NCBI GenBank assembly: GCA_021464245.1
Contig: JADCRB010000068.1
Span: 2,538,797 to 2,602,796 of the forward strand
DNA: 64,000 nucleotides
Reading direction: 5' to 3'
DNA from: Carallia brachiata
Taxonomy: Eukaryota > Streptophyta > Magnoliopsida > Malpighiales > Rhizophoraceae
Both the position numbers and the translations under genes were made by a program. How positions within the stretch are numbered: position 1 is the stretch's first letter; every line of letters starts with the position of its first letter. This document shows, in pieces, positions 1 to 11,345 of this stretch. The notes beneath the pieces are model-generated. The model was not told the origin of the DNA. It worked only from the letters and a program-made list of their open reading frames with translations, and did not search any database.

Positions 1-1682
1 GATTTGTGATGCATGTTGGAGGGCAGATTCAGCAGCAGTCATGGTTGGAGCCGTCCGGATGGCAGTTGTTTTGGTCTCAACCGAGAGTGCATTGTAACGT
101 TTATGCTTACTGTGGCGCGTTTGGGAGCTGCAATGTGAACTCTCAGCCTTTCTGCCAGTGTTTGAGAGGTTTTGTGCCCAAATCTGCGGATGAGTGGGGT
201 TCAGAAGTTTATTCCGGAGGCTGTGTCAGGCAAACCAGCCTGCAGTGTGAGAATTCTAGTCTTGGCAACGCTAAACTCGACAAATTTTTTCAGGGTGTCA
301 ACAAGATATCAGGCCAAAGCCCGGTCACGGTGGCAGCTGGGAGTGCACAGGATTGTGAGTCAACCTGTTTGAGCAACTGCTCTTGTACTGCTTATGCTTA
401 CGACAACAATCAGTGTTCAATTTGGTATGGGGATCTGTTGGATCTGCAAGATGATACAACTAGTGGAAGGACTTTCTACATAAGGCTTGCTGCTTCCGAG
501 TTTTCAAGTTCAAAGACTAGTAAGGGAGTCATTATTGGTGCTGTTGTGGGTGCAGTGGTGGTCGTATTGCTCCTTGGTCTTGTAATTTTTGTCATCTTGA
601 GGAGGAGAAGGACGACAATCAAACCAGGGAAAGTTGTGGAGGGCTCACTTGTGGCTTTTGGGCACAGAGATTTACAGAATGCGACCAAGAATTTCTCAGA
701 GAAATTGGGGGGAGGAGGTTTCGGTTCTGTTTTCAAAGGGCTGTTGCCAGATTCAAGTGTGATAGCTGTGAAGAAGCTTGAAAGCATTAGTCAAGGAGAG
801 AAGCAATTCCGCACAGAGGTAAGCACGATTGGTACGATCCAGCATGTCAATCTTGTTCGCCTTCGTGGATTCTGCTCCGAGGGTACGAGAAAATTGTTGG
901 TGTATGACTACATGCCAAATGGTTCTCTTGATTCGCATCTCTTCCATGAAGAAGTCTCAGAAGCCTTGGACTGGAAGACTAGGTACAACATTGCTTTGGG
1001 AACAGCTAGAGGATTGACTTATCTTCACGAGAAGTGCAGGGATTGCATCATCCACTGTGACATAAAGCCTGAGAACATTCTTTTGGATGCTGAATTGTGC
1101 CCAAAGGTAGCAGATTTTGGGCTGGCAAAGCTTGTCGGGCGGGATTTTAGCAGGGTGTTAACAACCATGAGAGGGACAAGAGGCTATCTCGCTCCAGAGT
1201 GGATTTCAGGAGTTGCTATCACAGCCAAAGCTGACGTTTACAGCTACGGAATGATGCTTTTCGAAATTATATCAGGAAGAAGAAACTCTGAGCATTCTGA
1301 AGATGGAAAAGTGAAGTTCTTCCCTACTTGGGCCACAAGCCTAATAGTTGCAGGTGGCAATGTCCTGAGCCTGTTGGACCCTAGATTGGAGGGGAATGCT
1401 GATTTGGAAGAGCTAACAAGAATGTCTAAAGTTGCTTCCTGGTGCATCCAAGATGACGAGACCCAGAGGCCGTCCATGGGTCAGGTTGTTCAGATTCCCG
1501 AGGGAGTTTTACATGTGAACTTGCCGCCGATGCCCAGATCACTACAACTGTTTGTTGATACTCCGGAACACTTAGTTTTCTTCACAGAGTCATCCTCTAG
1601 CCAAAGTTCACAGCATCAGAGCAACATATCTACGGCTTCCACCCACTCCAGAAGTGCATCATCCCGGAGTTCCAAGTCTTGA
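1..1682 (+). CDS. G-type lectin S-receptor-like Ser/Thr protein kinase, 3' part (5' end outside window)
   Basis: This is a plasma-membrane receptor kinase of the SD2/At2g19130-like type, thought to sense extracellular signals and phosphorylate intracellular targets. The frame is open to the window edge, so the ATG near base 9 is probably internal and the lectin domain lies outside. Counting from base 6, residues 1-75 are the end of the S-locus glycoprotein/EGF-like region, rich in Cys. Residues about 81-162 are a PAN/apple domain, and 174-198 are one membrane helix followed by a basic stop-transfer stretch. The kinase domain has the glycine loop GGGGFG (235-240), Lys256 in IAVKK, Glu271, HCDIKPEN (350-357), DFG (370-372) and APEW. 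Cys precedes the catalytic Asp, so it is a non-RD kinase. A Ser-rich tail ends at the TGA at 1680-1682. The visible part is one uninterrupted exon and appears functional. Confidence 0.93.
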   Translation, partial: FVMHVGGQIQQQSWLEPSGWQLFWSQPRVHCNVYAYCGAFGSCNVNSQPFCQCLRGFVPKSADEWGSEVYSGGCVRQTSLQCENSSLGNAKLDKFFQGVNKISGQSPVTVAAGSAQDCESTCLSNCSCTAYAYDNNQCSIWYGDLLDLQDDTTSGRTFYIRLAASEFSSSKTSKGVIIGAVVGAVVVVLLLGLVIFVILRRRRTTIKPGKVVEGSLVAFGHRDLQNATKNFSEKLGGGGFGSVFKGLLPDSSVIAVKKLESISQGEKQFRTEVSTIGTIQHVNLVRLRGFCSEGTRKLLVYDYMPNGSLDSHLFHEEVSEALDWKTRYNIALGTARGLTYLHEKCRDCIIHCDIKPENILLDAELCPKVADFGLAKLVGRDFSRVLTTMRGTRGYLAPEWISGVAITAKADVYSYGMMLFEIISGRRNSEHSEDGKVKFFPTWATSLIVAGGNVLSLLDPRLEGNADLEELTRMSKVASWCIQDDETQRPSMGQVVQIPEGVLHVNLPPMPRSLQLFVDTPEHLVFFTESSSSQSSQHQSNISTASTHSRSASSRSSKS

Positions 1683-2469
1683 AGCTAGAAAAATGAGACA
1701 AGCACATCTCAAGAACTCAATGTTCAAATAAATGTAAGCATGTTTTCAATATGATAGTGCAAGAACCTTAGTAATTGTTGTAATCGATTGCATGTCTTTC
1801 AATTTGATAGTGCAACAGCATGAGTAATTGTTTTAATATATTTTAGCCAATTTTCCTTTCTGATTACATGGATGTATATTCGGTCAAAAACCTGTTATGG
1901 AATACGCTACTAAGAGAAATGCCCATGTCTTTGTTCTGTTTCTTACATTGTGCTGAGAACTTTGCACAGATAGTTTGATTGGCAATATGGGACGTGGATG
2001 TTAATCAACTTTAGTTTTAAAACAGAGAACTTTTCAAGGCATACATGCTGAAAATTTGCGACCGAGGAAAATTTGCCTGATTCTAAGCTACTTTGGCACC
2101 TACTACTAGTTGACATTTAATCCAAGAAAGAAGCCATAGCTTTTCACATTTTCCCAACCACATTACTAAGAAACAACAATTTCATGAGTTGGTTATATGA
2201 CCAAGTTGGGTGAGAGAAAAAAAAAACTTAAACCTAGCCTGACTTCAAATTTTGGTCCATTAATTTTCGGTCTTCACACGACAATGGAAATTCAATTTTC
2301 TAGATTTCATCAGACCAAGTCAAAAGGTTATTGAGAGTCTTCATGATCCCGTCGATCCCAATCAGTATATAATATACCACCGTTTCGGTAACGAAAGCCG
2401 CCGAGACTCAACATAAAATTCAAGTGAGAGAGTTGTAGGGAGTTGTCATTTGTGACTCAATTACGTATG

Positions 2470-2700
2470 TGTGAGGAAAAAAAATACGGAAATGTTTTGT
2501 ATATAGAAAATTATATACAGAAAGTACATAAATTTAATAAAATAATAATACTTTTGTATCATTATGGTAAAAAAAAATTTTTAAAAGAAATTTTTTTTTT
2601 TTGTAAAAAATTCTATATATGTTTACACTTTATATTTTAGAGTAACACTCATTTATATCTAAATTTTAGTTTTTTTTGTAAAAAATAAACAAAGAAAACC
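2470..2700. repeat. Dispersed AT-rich repeat, copy 1
   Basis: The succession of motifs here (a run like AATAAAATAATAATA, then TTTACA, TTATATTTTA, AACACTCAT, then TTAAATTTTA) is matched in the same order at 19770-19940. This suggests two diverged copies of one AT-rich element. No terminal repeats could be defined, so the ends are approximate. Confidence 0.4.
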
Positions 2701-4525
2701 AAAAAAATATTATTTTAATGATTCCACCTCAGCGGGCACATATATATATATCTCAGTGTAGGATTATCTGTTTGCGTAGTTAGGTCCAAAAATATATACT
2801 ATCAAATAGACTGTGTAAGGATTTTAATTGTAAATGGAAAAGCTCTTTGACATTTTTATGGTTCTCCATCCGTTTAGCGATAAGCCTGAGTAGTAACTAA
2901 TATGTGTGCTAACATGGAAATCAACAACAATTCGCTGTAAAAAAACTAACTCGTCTGCAAAATTGTTGTTTCTAGGTTCTACAAAGACTAACAAACAAAG
3001 ATAGAACAGTACGATGAATTATATAGGCTCATATTTTTCTCCTACGTTGCAAAATGAGTAGTCAAATAAAGGCCTAAATCGAAGATGAATTGCAGCGTCT
3101 TCGGGACTTGAACTCATAATCTACATGCTTATTTCGTATCAAGACATTGTCTTTAATGAAACAAAATCCAGAAAGAAGTGTTGTATTAGACCCCAGTGTA
3201 TTTATTCTTTCTCTCCGAATGTAATCCGGAAATTCTTTCTGAGAAGATTCAGCAAGTTCTACGGTTACATAAACGTCTAATAAAAAAGGTTTTGCACACA
3301 GGGCAGAGCCACATAGGAGGCAGTTGCCCCTACCGAAAGAAAAAAATTTATATGATTTACTTAAAATTTATACAATTGACTCCACTAAAATTATCGTTTT
3401 GCTCTTATTGGAATTTGTGCTTTATACTTTTGTTCTCACTTTTTTATTCTTTTTTGTTCTCTCTTATCTGCCCCAACTGGAAAAAATTCATGACACCACC
3501 ACTGTTTGTATGCCAATAAAATTTTGAGAAAAGCTATTATCTTTGTCAAATTGTTATGTAGCAGAGAGTGCTATATATGCTTTTATTATGATTGGCAAAA
3601 ATGTTTTGACGACATTTATTTGTAACAGTCGCTTTTCTTTTTTAAATTTTAAATAAGAATGCCTTTGGGTTCAACGTACCATTTGACCGTGAAGCGAGAA
3701 TAAATCAAATCTAAATTGGAATCCTAGTCCTGCTGGGATTAGGACTAATTATTGATTAACTTTTGGATTTTGATAGCTTAGAAAAATTAAAAAGGCCGCA
3801 ATTCATAAATAATAGAAGGGCTACAAAAGAAATTCTTTCCCAACTTCTTGCCGTAATTAGCCACAAATTGCCTTTAGGTATTAAAATTCAATAAACTAAC
3901 AAAGTTATCTCTAGACAAGTGAGCATTATACCATGCATTATGAGATGAAATGTATTAATTCCTGCAGTTTGTTAATCGAACTCCAAAACATGAATGTTTG
4001 CAGGCCAGTGATCTCTCTCGAGTGATCAAATGATCGTTTCAACACCGTTTGGAAACTGAATCGAATGCTATTATGCTATTAGGCTTCTCCTAAAAATGAA
4101 ACTGACATTAATTTTGAGGTCAATTTTTACAAGGCTTAAATCATTCACAAAAGGGGAATTGACATGGAATGTACACTTGGGAACGGACATTTACAAGACA
4201 GCTCTCACTTGTACCTCTTTTCAACTTGTAAACCAAATCCCCGCTAACCCGGGATCAAGGCTGCTGGGGTTCAAGACAAAGCACTTATAGTGGAACCCAT
4301 TTACGTGAAAACGATTTGAATTTTCTGGTCTCTTTTCATCAAGAAACTCCTCAGCTCGGAATCGAGATAGCTGACTCAGAGACAATTTGGTGCGATGGCA
4401 GAGGATGATAGGATGGATTGCTTACTGGGTTGGGACTCAGAGACAACTTGGACCCGTCAACCCCATGCTCAAATTTTTTCGTAGGAGGCCAGCCCACCTA
4501 ATTTTCTCAAGTCTGTTCAAAAGAA

Positions 4526-4555
<30 letters not shown>
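4526..4555. repeat. AAT trinucleotide microsatellite
   Basis: About ten uninterrupted copies of AAT (or ATA) are seen. It lies in intergenic DNA and would be expected to vary in length between individuals. Confidence 0.9.
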
Positions 4556-4558
<3 letters not shown>

Positions 4559-6352
4559 AGGCCACTAGCAAGTATTCACATTAAAAAAAAAAAAAAAAAA
4601 GGCAAATGGTAGTCTGTATTCAACATGTATGCAGTGCAGAATCAATACTGATTATAAGACAAATCCTGTTGATCGGCATAATGGTCCATACTCCAACCGT
4701 GCAATTGTACGTACGGAAAGACTGAGTCACTGAGAGGCCTGCTTAAAATGTTCGTATTTCAGGAAAGCCATCAAGATGATCCTGTCTCGAGTCTCCTGAC
4801 AACCAAATATTGAATAGAACCATAAAAAAAGCCCTCAATTATGACATGAGATCTGAATCCTATGCCAAAGGGTGTAAGACAAGATTGAGAGATCAAATTC
4901 AAATCTCAAGTCTCACGTGGAGTGATCAGGATCTGTTTAGTATTCAGGGTTTTAAGCGTGACTTTGACTCGCATCCATAAATAATATTTGATGTAATTGA
5001 TTAGAGCACGAGGTCCAGGGACTGCCACAATGCAACCAATTTGTTTATTGAACGAGAAGTGTCCGTGCAAAATGGAATTTGCAATCTTTCAGGTCTTTTT
5101 AGTTCAAATTCATGTCTCTTTTCTTACTTTTAATATTATAGTAGTGATATATAGTATGAAGATTTTTTTCTTAATTTTTCACGAATTGATTTTTTTAATG
5201 ATGTGTTAAGGAATTTGGATAATTTTTTTTAAACAGAATTTTAAATAGATCTAGTGTTACCCTAAATTTTAAGATCTTAATCGTTCTTTGTTAAATTTCG
5301 TTAAAAAATTTTCGTGATATTTATCATTATTTTTACATTAAAGCACGCCACTCATTTGCTATATTTTTAGTCCATTTTATAGTGCTTAAATTTTAATTTT
5401 TGTCCCATTTTTTGCCATTTTTGTAATCGACTTCCAATCTATCTCATCTCTCTGCGAAAAATGCTGAAGAATTATTTTTTGTCTTATTTCTTACAGAACT
5501 GAAAAAGTGCAAACGTGTTTTTGCCACAATTGCTTCAATTTGTCTAAAAGGAAAACTGCTTCCACCACAAAGGCTTTTCTCTTTAATCGTTGTCATCTTA
5601 TACCCACCAACATCTTTTCTCAATTGAATTGACATTATGTTAACAAAGAGAGTACGTTGTGTTCTTAATTTTTTTAACTGTGTTTTAAAAAAAAACAAAA
5701 TCCTTTTCGTCACTGAAAATTTATTGAAAATATTTTTAAAGATACTGGCTTAACGGCGTATGTCTCACTTTAATTTCTTTATTTAATGTTTTTGAACTGT
5801 CAACATTTTCTCTCTCATACGATGATTGGCGAAGAGACAGAAACATAGTCCTGTTCATCTTTAATCCCTTTTAATCCTTGATTCACCTCGAGAGTAAACT
5901 TCTAAGATTTAAAAGGTACATCATCATTTTTTAATTTAGATTCGAATTGGACTTTAAATTTGAAAATTATAAGCTTCTAATTACTAAATTTTTTGTTAGG
6001 AACTTGGAGTCATCGTTTGAAGAGGTGGATAAGGGTGCCTTAATCAAGAATAATACAGAGTCAAAACAGATTTCTATAGAAATGTGGAGTATAGTGGCTG
6101 CCAAACTTGAGCCCAACTGACCCTGTTTGATTCCCCCTCGTGGACTTGCATTTCATGCAAAAATTTATTTATAACTTCAAGCAAAAGGATTAAATTTGTT
6201 AAAACTCAAATGTATTGCCAATTATATTAAATTTTCCATAAACCTTCTCCTTATCTCCTCCGTTCACAAAATGTTAATTCCATTTCCATTTTTTTCCTTT
6301 TAAATAAACTTTTATTCTAAAGATTGAGTTTCATTCTAAAGATTGAGTTTTA

Positions 6353-7414
6353 TTTTTTTTGACAGAAAAAGAAATCATTGCATTAAATTATACGATTTCG
6401 TACATAAGTCCGATGCGAAGGCATCGAAAACACCTGCACCAGAGCAGGAAAGAAGCACGGCAACAAAGGCCTACTAAAATGGTCATAAAGACCGCTAATG
6501 GGACACAACGTCCATTTTGACAAACCCTACACATGAGGGAAATTACTGGATTAAAACTAAACCTATCTAAAATTAAAATTTCAGATAAGCACAGATTCAC
6601 CAGAAAAAGCTGCACCAAGCAGCAAATACCGCCATTCGACGGACTAATAACGGAAATCAACCAAAAACCTCAAGCAACGATTTCCGAATAAACTGAACTA
6701 ATGATAATAAACACATTAGCAAGACAAATCACCCAATTCAAAATAAACAACCAAAAGATAATCCAGGCAGCTACAGCAGTAGCGGTGGTGGGCGGTGCCG
6801 GTGCCGGCACAGGCGCGAGCAGCAGTAACTGAGACTTTAGCGCCAGCAGAGGCACGTCCAGCAGCAACTGAAAAGTAATCGCCGGCGGGATAAGTGCGGG
6901 CGGCGGCAAAGGCAGCTGAGAGGGAGGTGTCGCCGGACTTTGAAGTAGGTTAGCCTCCGATGGCCTTGCCGAAAGCCGGTACGGCGGCTTCGGCTTTTGA
7001 AGCTCTGTCGGGGGCGGCGGTGCCAGCAACCGGTAAGGCGGCACCGGCGCGCTCCCGGTGAAGACGGTGGTGCCGACGTCGGAGAAACCGGCAAAAGTGG
7101 CGAAAATGGAGGCAGACCACTGGAGAGCGTAGATCGGGGCCTCGGACGGCCGTGGGTGACGTTATTACGGCTAGATCTAGCCGGAAACGAGCCAAAACAC
7201 CACATCAAGAGAAAACGTGGGGGTAAGACAGAAAGAGAGAACAGGACAGGAAGAAAAAGATAAAGGCAACTGGAGAGGGAAGGAGGAAGCAGAAGAACGA
7301 GGGTGGGGATTGCTGAGGCCTGGCCGACGGGAGTGGCTAGCCACCCCCGCCGGCCGGGAGGGTGGTTTTTTGCAGAGAGGGTCAGGAGAATTTAGAGAGA
7401 GAGATAGCTGTCTT
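6353..7414 (-). mobile_element. Poly(A)-tailed non-autonomous retroposon, copy 1
   Basis: Read on the minus strand, this unit starts near 7414 with a pyrimidine-rich leader. It passes through a GC-rich middle full of GCC/GGC triplets (about 6780-7370) and ends in CTGTC followed by poly(A), seen as the T run at 6353-6360. It is flanked by direct repeats, AAAGATTGAGTTTTA at 6338-6352 and AAAGATTTAGTTTTA at 7415-7429 (14 of 15 match), which are target-site duplications. Together these are signs of target-primed retrotransposition. No reverse transcriptase or endonuclease frame is present; the GC-rich part has overlapping ORFs that look like compositional artefacts. The same architecture occurs at 36647-37683. 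I cannot assign it to a named family. Confidence 0.75.
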
Positions 7415-7599
7415 AAAGATTTAGTTTTAGTCTTTATAAAGAATGTGTGATTTATAATTATAATGTGTAAGTCATAATCGAATTGGCCACGTAATTGAGA
7501 AAAAAGAAAGAGAAAAAACAGATTAATGAGAAAGTTGCTCCCCCAGAGGGAAAAGTAGATTGCATCAGACCCGAAACAGAGCATTTTCAAGTCAGATAT

Positions 7600-8782
7600 T
7601 TAATGTCCCTCTCTCCCTATCTTTTGACGGTTCCTTTCAAGTAGCCCTTCAATTATGACCCTCTTCTTGCTCTCTTTCCACTGTTCTTCCTCCGTTGATC
7701 TTGAAACATACTCCGGCCGGCGAATATGGTCCTTTGTGTGCCGTCAGGGCAGAAAATACAGCAACAGCGATGTGAAAATTATTGCGTAAAATTTACCCCA
7801 AATGACTGTGACTACGAGACTAATAAGGACCACGTGTACGCCTGTTTTGTCCGATTTCTTTGGCTTTGTTTCTCTTTTCATATTCTTGATCTTTTGGTTC
7901 TTGGGCTTCACTCCACGTTCTTGATTTGGCTCTAATAACCAACTTGACCCAGATGACGACGATGAAGATAGACCCAAAATTGTTCTAAAATCTTGGGTCT
8001 TTAGGACATTATTAACGGAGAAATCATTCGTTATGTCCAATGATTTTATCCTACGCATTGAGAAACTACGCTTCGAAGCTTTTGGGTCTTGGCATAGACC
8101 TTCTGTGTCAGGAACTCGCTTGGACTGAAATCAGGAGCAAGGACACAATGAAAATCCAAAAGCCCTAAAAAATTTGCCCTTCTGTTATGTGACATATTTG
8201 TAGTGTAAACTTTTGAAACAATGGATGATATTTAAAAGGAAAAAAAAAAATAAAGTACAAATCCCGAATTTTTTTTTTAGAATCTTTGCCTGATATTGAG
8301 CGTTCGATTTTTTTAAACCAAATAATTTTTGCAATTACATTTTTTTTTACAAAAAATATTACTGTTGTTTTGAGCAAATATTCGGGAAAAAAAAATCCGG
8401 ATTGTATTCGAACCCAAAAGGGTCTCAAAGGCACTAAATTATCAAAAGGGTCTAAAAGGAAGCAGGGTTTTGAAAATATGAAGCAGGATTTTGAAGGAAC
8501 TAAATTATCAAAAGGGTCTCAAAGGCAAACTCCCTGGATGATCACCTGTGAAATGTTTCTCTTTGTGGAGTAAAGGATCAGTCCTGAACTTGTCAAGTAA
8601 TCAGAGAATGAAGAATGGTTCACTGAACGCCTCAAGCTCTCGATTCTATCCATGGAAGCACACGCTAAAGCCCCATTTTTGGACAGACCAATGTCTCCTT
8701 CTTTCGATTCAAGCACAGTCTGGTCCACATCGACTACGGGCCTAAAACAAAGCAGAAATTTGTTTCTTGAAGCGTTCTTCAT
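7600..8782 (-). CDS. Small plant-specific transmembrane protein gene, two exons, in-frame TGA before the C-terminus
   Basis: Exon 1 is 8546-8782 and exon 2 is 7600-8124, joined in phase 0 by a GT-AG intron (8125-8545). The N-terminus, with the FLLCFRPVVD motif, recalls a family of uncharacterised plant proteins. Exon 2 has a Ser-rich run, a Lys-rich stretch and one strong hydrophobic segment (VVLISLVVTVIWGKFYAII). That segment ends at a TGA at 7744-7746. After it the same frame stays open for 47 codons with a basic, charged tail containing KKRVIIEGLLER, which I remember as typical of the family's C-terminus, up to a TAA at 7600-7602. The TGA is therefore probably a CGA-to-TGA change or an error. 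If real, the product loses its cytosolic tail but keeps its membrane helix. The function is unknown, and an extra small exon inside the intron cannot be excluded. Confidence 0.55.
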
Positions 8783-10381
8783 TGTCAGTTTCTCTTGTAA
8801 TTAAAATAAATTTTGGAGATGCCTTGGAGGATTGGTACGGTTTTAAAGGTTGTGAGATAGCTTGCTCTGGGTGAGGATCTATTTTTCGAGCGGTGGCATT
8901 ACATGTTTGTTTGGGTTTTAGCTACCCAGTTCTTATCTGTCTTGGACAAGATTGGCAAATATATATTTGTTTTAGATATGAGATTTTAGTTTCAATTATT
9001 GGAGTGTCTTCGAAAGATATATTTCTTTTTTTTTCATATAATAAAAAAATATGGACATCCCAATTTTGTTAAAAAAAATTATTTTAATTATAGTGTACAG
9101 TCAATTATGCGTACACATTAAACTTATAAAAAAACAAATTTTATGGTCGCTAACAAATGCAACAAATGTTATTCTTACGGACAAATTTTAATTTTTGTGG
9201 TCGCTGCCTATATTTTGGTAGGATAAATTTGTTTGTCGTTTTTTTTTTTTTTTATAAAATTAATGGCCTTGTTATGCTCTTTTTTCATACGGAGGGGGAC
9301 TGGTGGGCGTTTTTTTGAGTTTGCGAGGATGACAATTAAGACTTGAGAATGGGGTAAGGGTAATACGTTCATTAAATTTGGACTTACGGTATGTTTACTT
9401 TCAGCATGTCTATAGGATGGTTGATTTTCTCCTCACATCAACTTTTGTTTTTTTCTTCTGCTTCTTTGCTAACCCTCGAACACTTGACTTGATCAAGTGC
9501 AAACATCTAGCCACCTGAACAACTAGATGGGTGGCTTTGTTTTTTTCTCCTCACATCTACTTTTGACCAGGCTAAAACATCTCTTGTTCTACCTAGCCCA
9601 ACATTTGAGTGTTTTTACAATTACTTTTAGTTGATATTTTTTGGGCTTCTATGTCTCATATTATATCTGTTTAGGCTCAGATCCAATATTTCATTGAATT
9701 AAAAAAGAAAAAGGATTCACAGTTGGTTTTCAGTCCAGTTAGGAATGATTTTCAGGGAAAAAAAAAAAGGCCTCCGAATTGGGGATGTATGGACTATTGA
9801 AGATATTGCTGGGCTGGGCTGGGCTTGGATGGGCTTTCCAGATATTAGACATGTCAGGAGCACGTGAATTGTACGAAGCCCTAGATCAAAACCTCTTGAA
9901 ATGATTCCCATTAAAAGAAGAGAGTTGGGCCTACGACTAAAATTGGTTAATCTACATATAGATATAGGCCTTGGTTTATGGATTCACACGACTGCGTCCA
10001 ATTTTTAGCAGGGTAGGCAGCTAGGGTCATCTTAATGTGGTAAATGGCCCTTTAAATAATGGAAAAAAATTTGTGAACACTTTTTGATATATTTATTATA
10101 GAAAATTTAAAAAATTAGTTAATTATTAACAAAAATGGCTTGTACTCTAATAAATACTATAGAATATTAATTTTTTGGTTTTTCATTTTTTTTTATTAAT
10201 TGTGCATGGTGTACTTACTGAAATATATGTCTACCCAATCGTCCTATTGAAGATATTAAAGAAATAAGACAAGCATGATTGGTACGGTATCAAGTACATC
10301 TTTGATTAATTGACAAGGTTTATTCAAAAAGAAAAACAGACAAGCACGGTTGCGTTTCTATTTTGTATATTCTTTTTCTAC

Positions 10382-11345
10382 TGACAAGTTGATCATTGCC
10401 ACATTGTATGACATTTGAAAGCTCTTTAGAAAGACTTTTCATTTTATTTTCTGCGGTTAAATATATGAAACGGAAGGCATCCAAAGAAAAATCTAACATT
10501 TTGTTACAAGAAAAAAAAAAAATTAGAAAAGGCCACCTATTGTCTCTCGAAATTCTTGTATATATTCATTAGAGACATTTTGTTTTGCAAAATCATCAGC
10601 GATTACATTAGTTTCTCATCTAAAATGTTTGAACTCCCAGCCGGCCAGCCCATGTGGGATTAAAGGGAAAGGGAAATTATGATAACGGAAGTCTATAAAC
10701 CTTGATAGAGAAATTTAAAATCTTTCCCAATCATTTCAAACCCTTCTCAGTATTAATTTTAGTTAAAGTTTAATTACATAACAATACGGTAAAAAATGTA
10801 TAGGAAATCTACTGTCTATTTAACGACCCTTATTTTATTTTATTTTTTTGAATTTAATAATTTTTTACGAGATCATGCCTAATCCATGTGAGCTCAGACC
10901 AAGCTTTTCTATTCTAGTTTTATTGAAACCAAGAAAATCTTATATGTTTTGGTAAATTCATATAAGAGAAAAGTTTTAGAGGTTAATGATTTGTTACTTG
11001 GTTAAGTGTGTTGAAAATAGTAAATTTTAAATTTTCAGTAATAATATTTATATTTTTAATAATATTTTTTTTTTATTTTTTATTATTTAAAACATGTATC
11101 TTATTATTAAAAATATAAAATTATTACAATCAAAACAATTCATAATTTATCCACGCGCGCTCTCTGCCACATCTTTTTCTTGGACTTTACCCCATTTGCC
11201 TCCGATGGCATTCATAGGCCGTAACACGTGATCACGACACTTCGTTGACTGGCACACCGCGTCACTCGGAATCGGAGGCCCTCGCTAGTTCACACTGCAC
11301 ACGTCACGTGGTGCGAAATTTGTATAATTAATGAAGGGAGAAATT
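10382..11345. repeat. Diverged duplicated block, copy A
   Basis: Several segments here recur in the same order at 13700-14262. One runs from GGTTAAATATATGAAA to CATCCAAAGAA and TTTTGTTACAA. Another, at 11140-11320, contains CTTGGACTTT, CACCGCGTC, AGGCCCT and CACGTGGTG. The copies are clearly related but differ by many substitutions and indels. The nature of the block is unknown; no coding potential is seen. Confidence 0.5.

Larger units (their letters stand above)
1683..6352. other. Intergenic DNA after the receptor kinase
   Basis: No coding exon is recognised here. The first 100-200 bases are presumably the kinase 3' UTR. The rest is AT-rich. It holds an AT-rich block at 2470-2700 that resembles 19770-19940, a trinucleotide run at 4526-4555, a poly-A run near 4583-4600, and a short tandem duplication of a 19-base unit at about 6315-6350 next to the retroposon. 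The ORFs in this stretch are short and of low complexity. Confidence 0.6.

Noticed and set aside
6670..7590. Several Pro-, Leu- or Arg-rich ORFs inside the first retroposon
   Set aside because: They overlap in several frames of a GCC/GGC-rich sequence, as expected from composition; no domain is recognisable.
9470..9535. Possible tRNA-like or LTR-like fragment with CACTTGACTTGATCAAGTG
   Set aside because: No cloverleaf or conserved B box; the short palindrome alone is not evidence of a tRNA.
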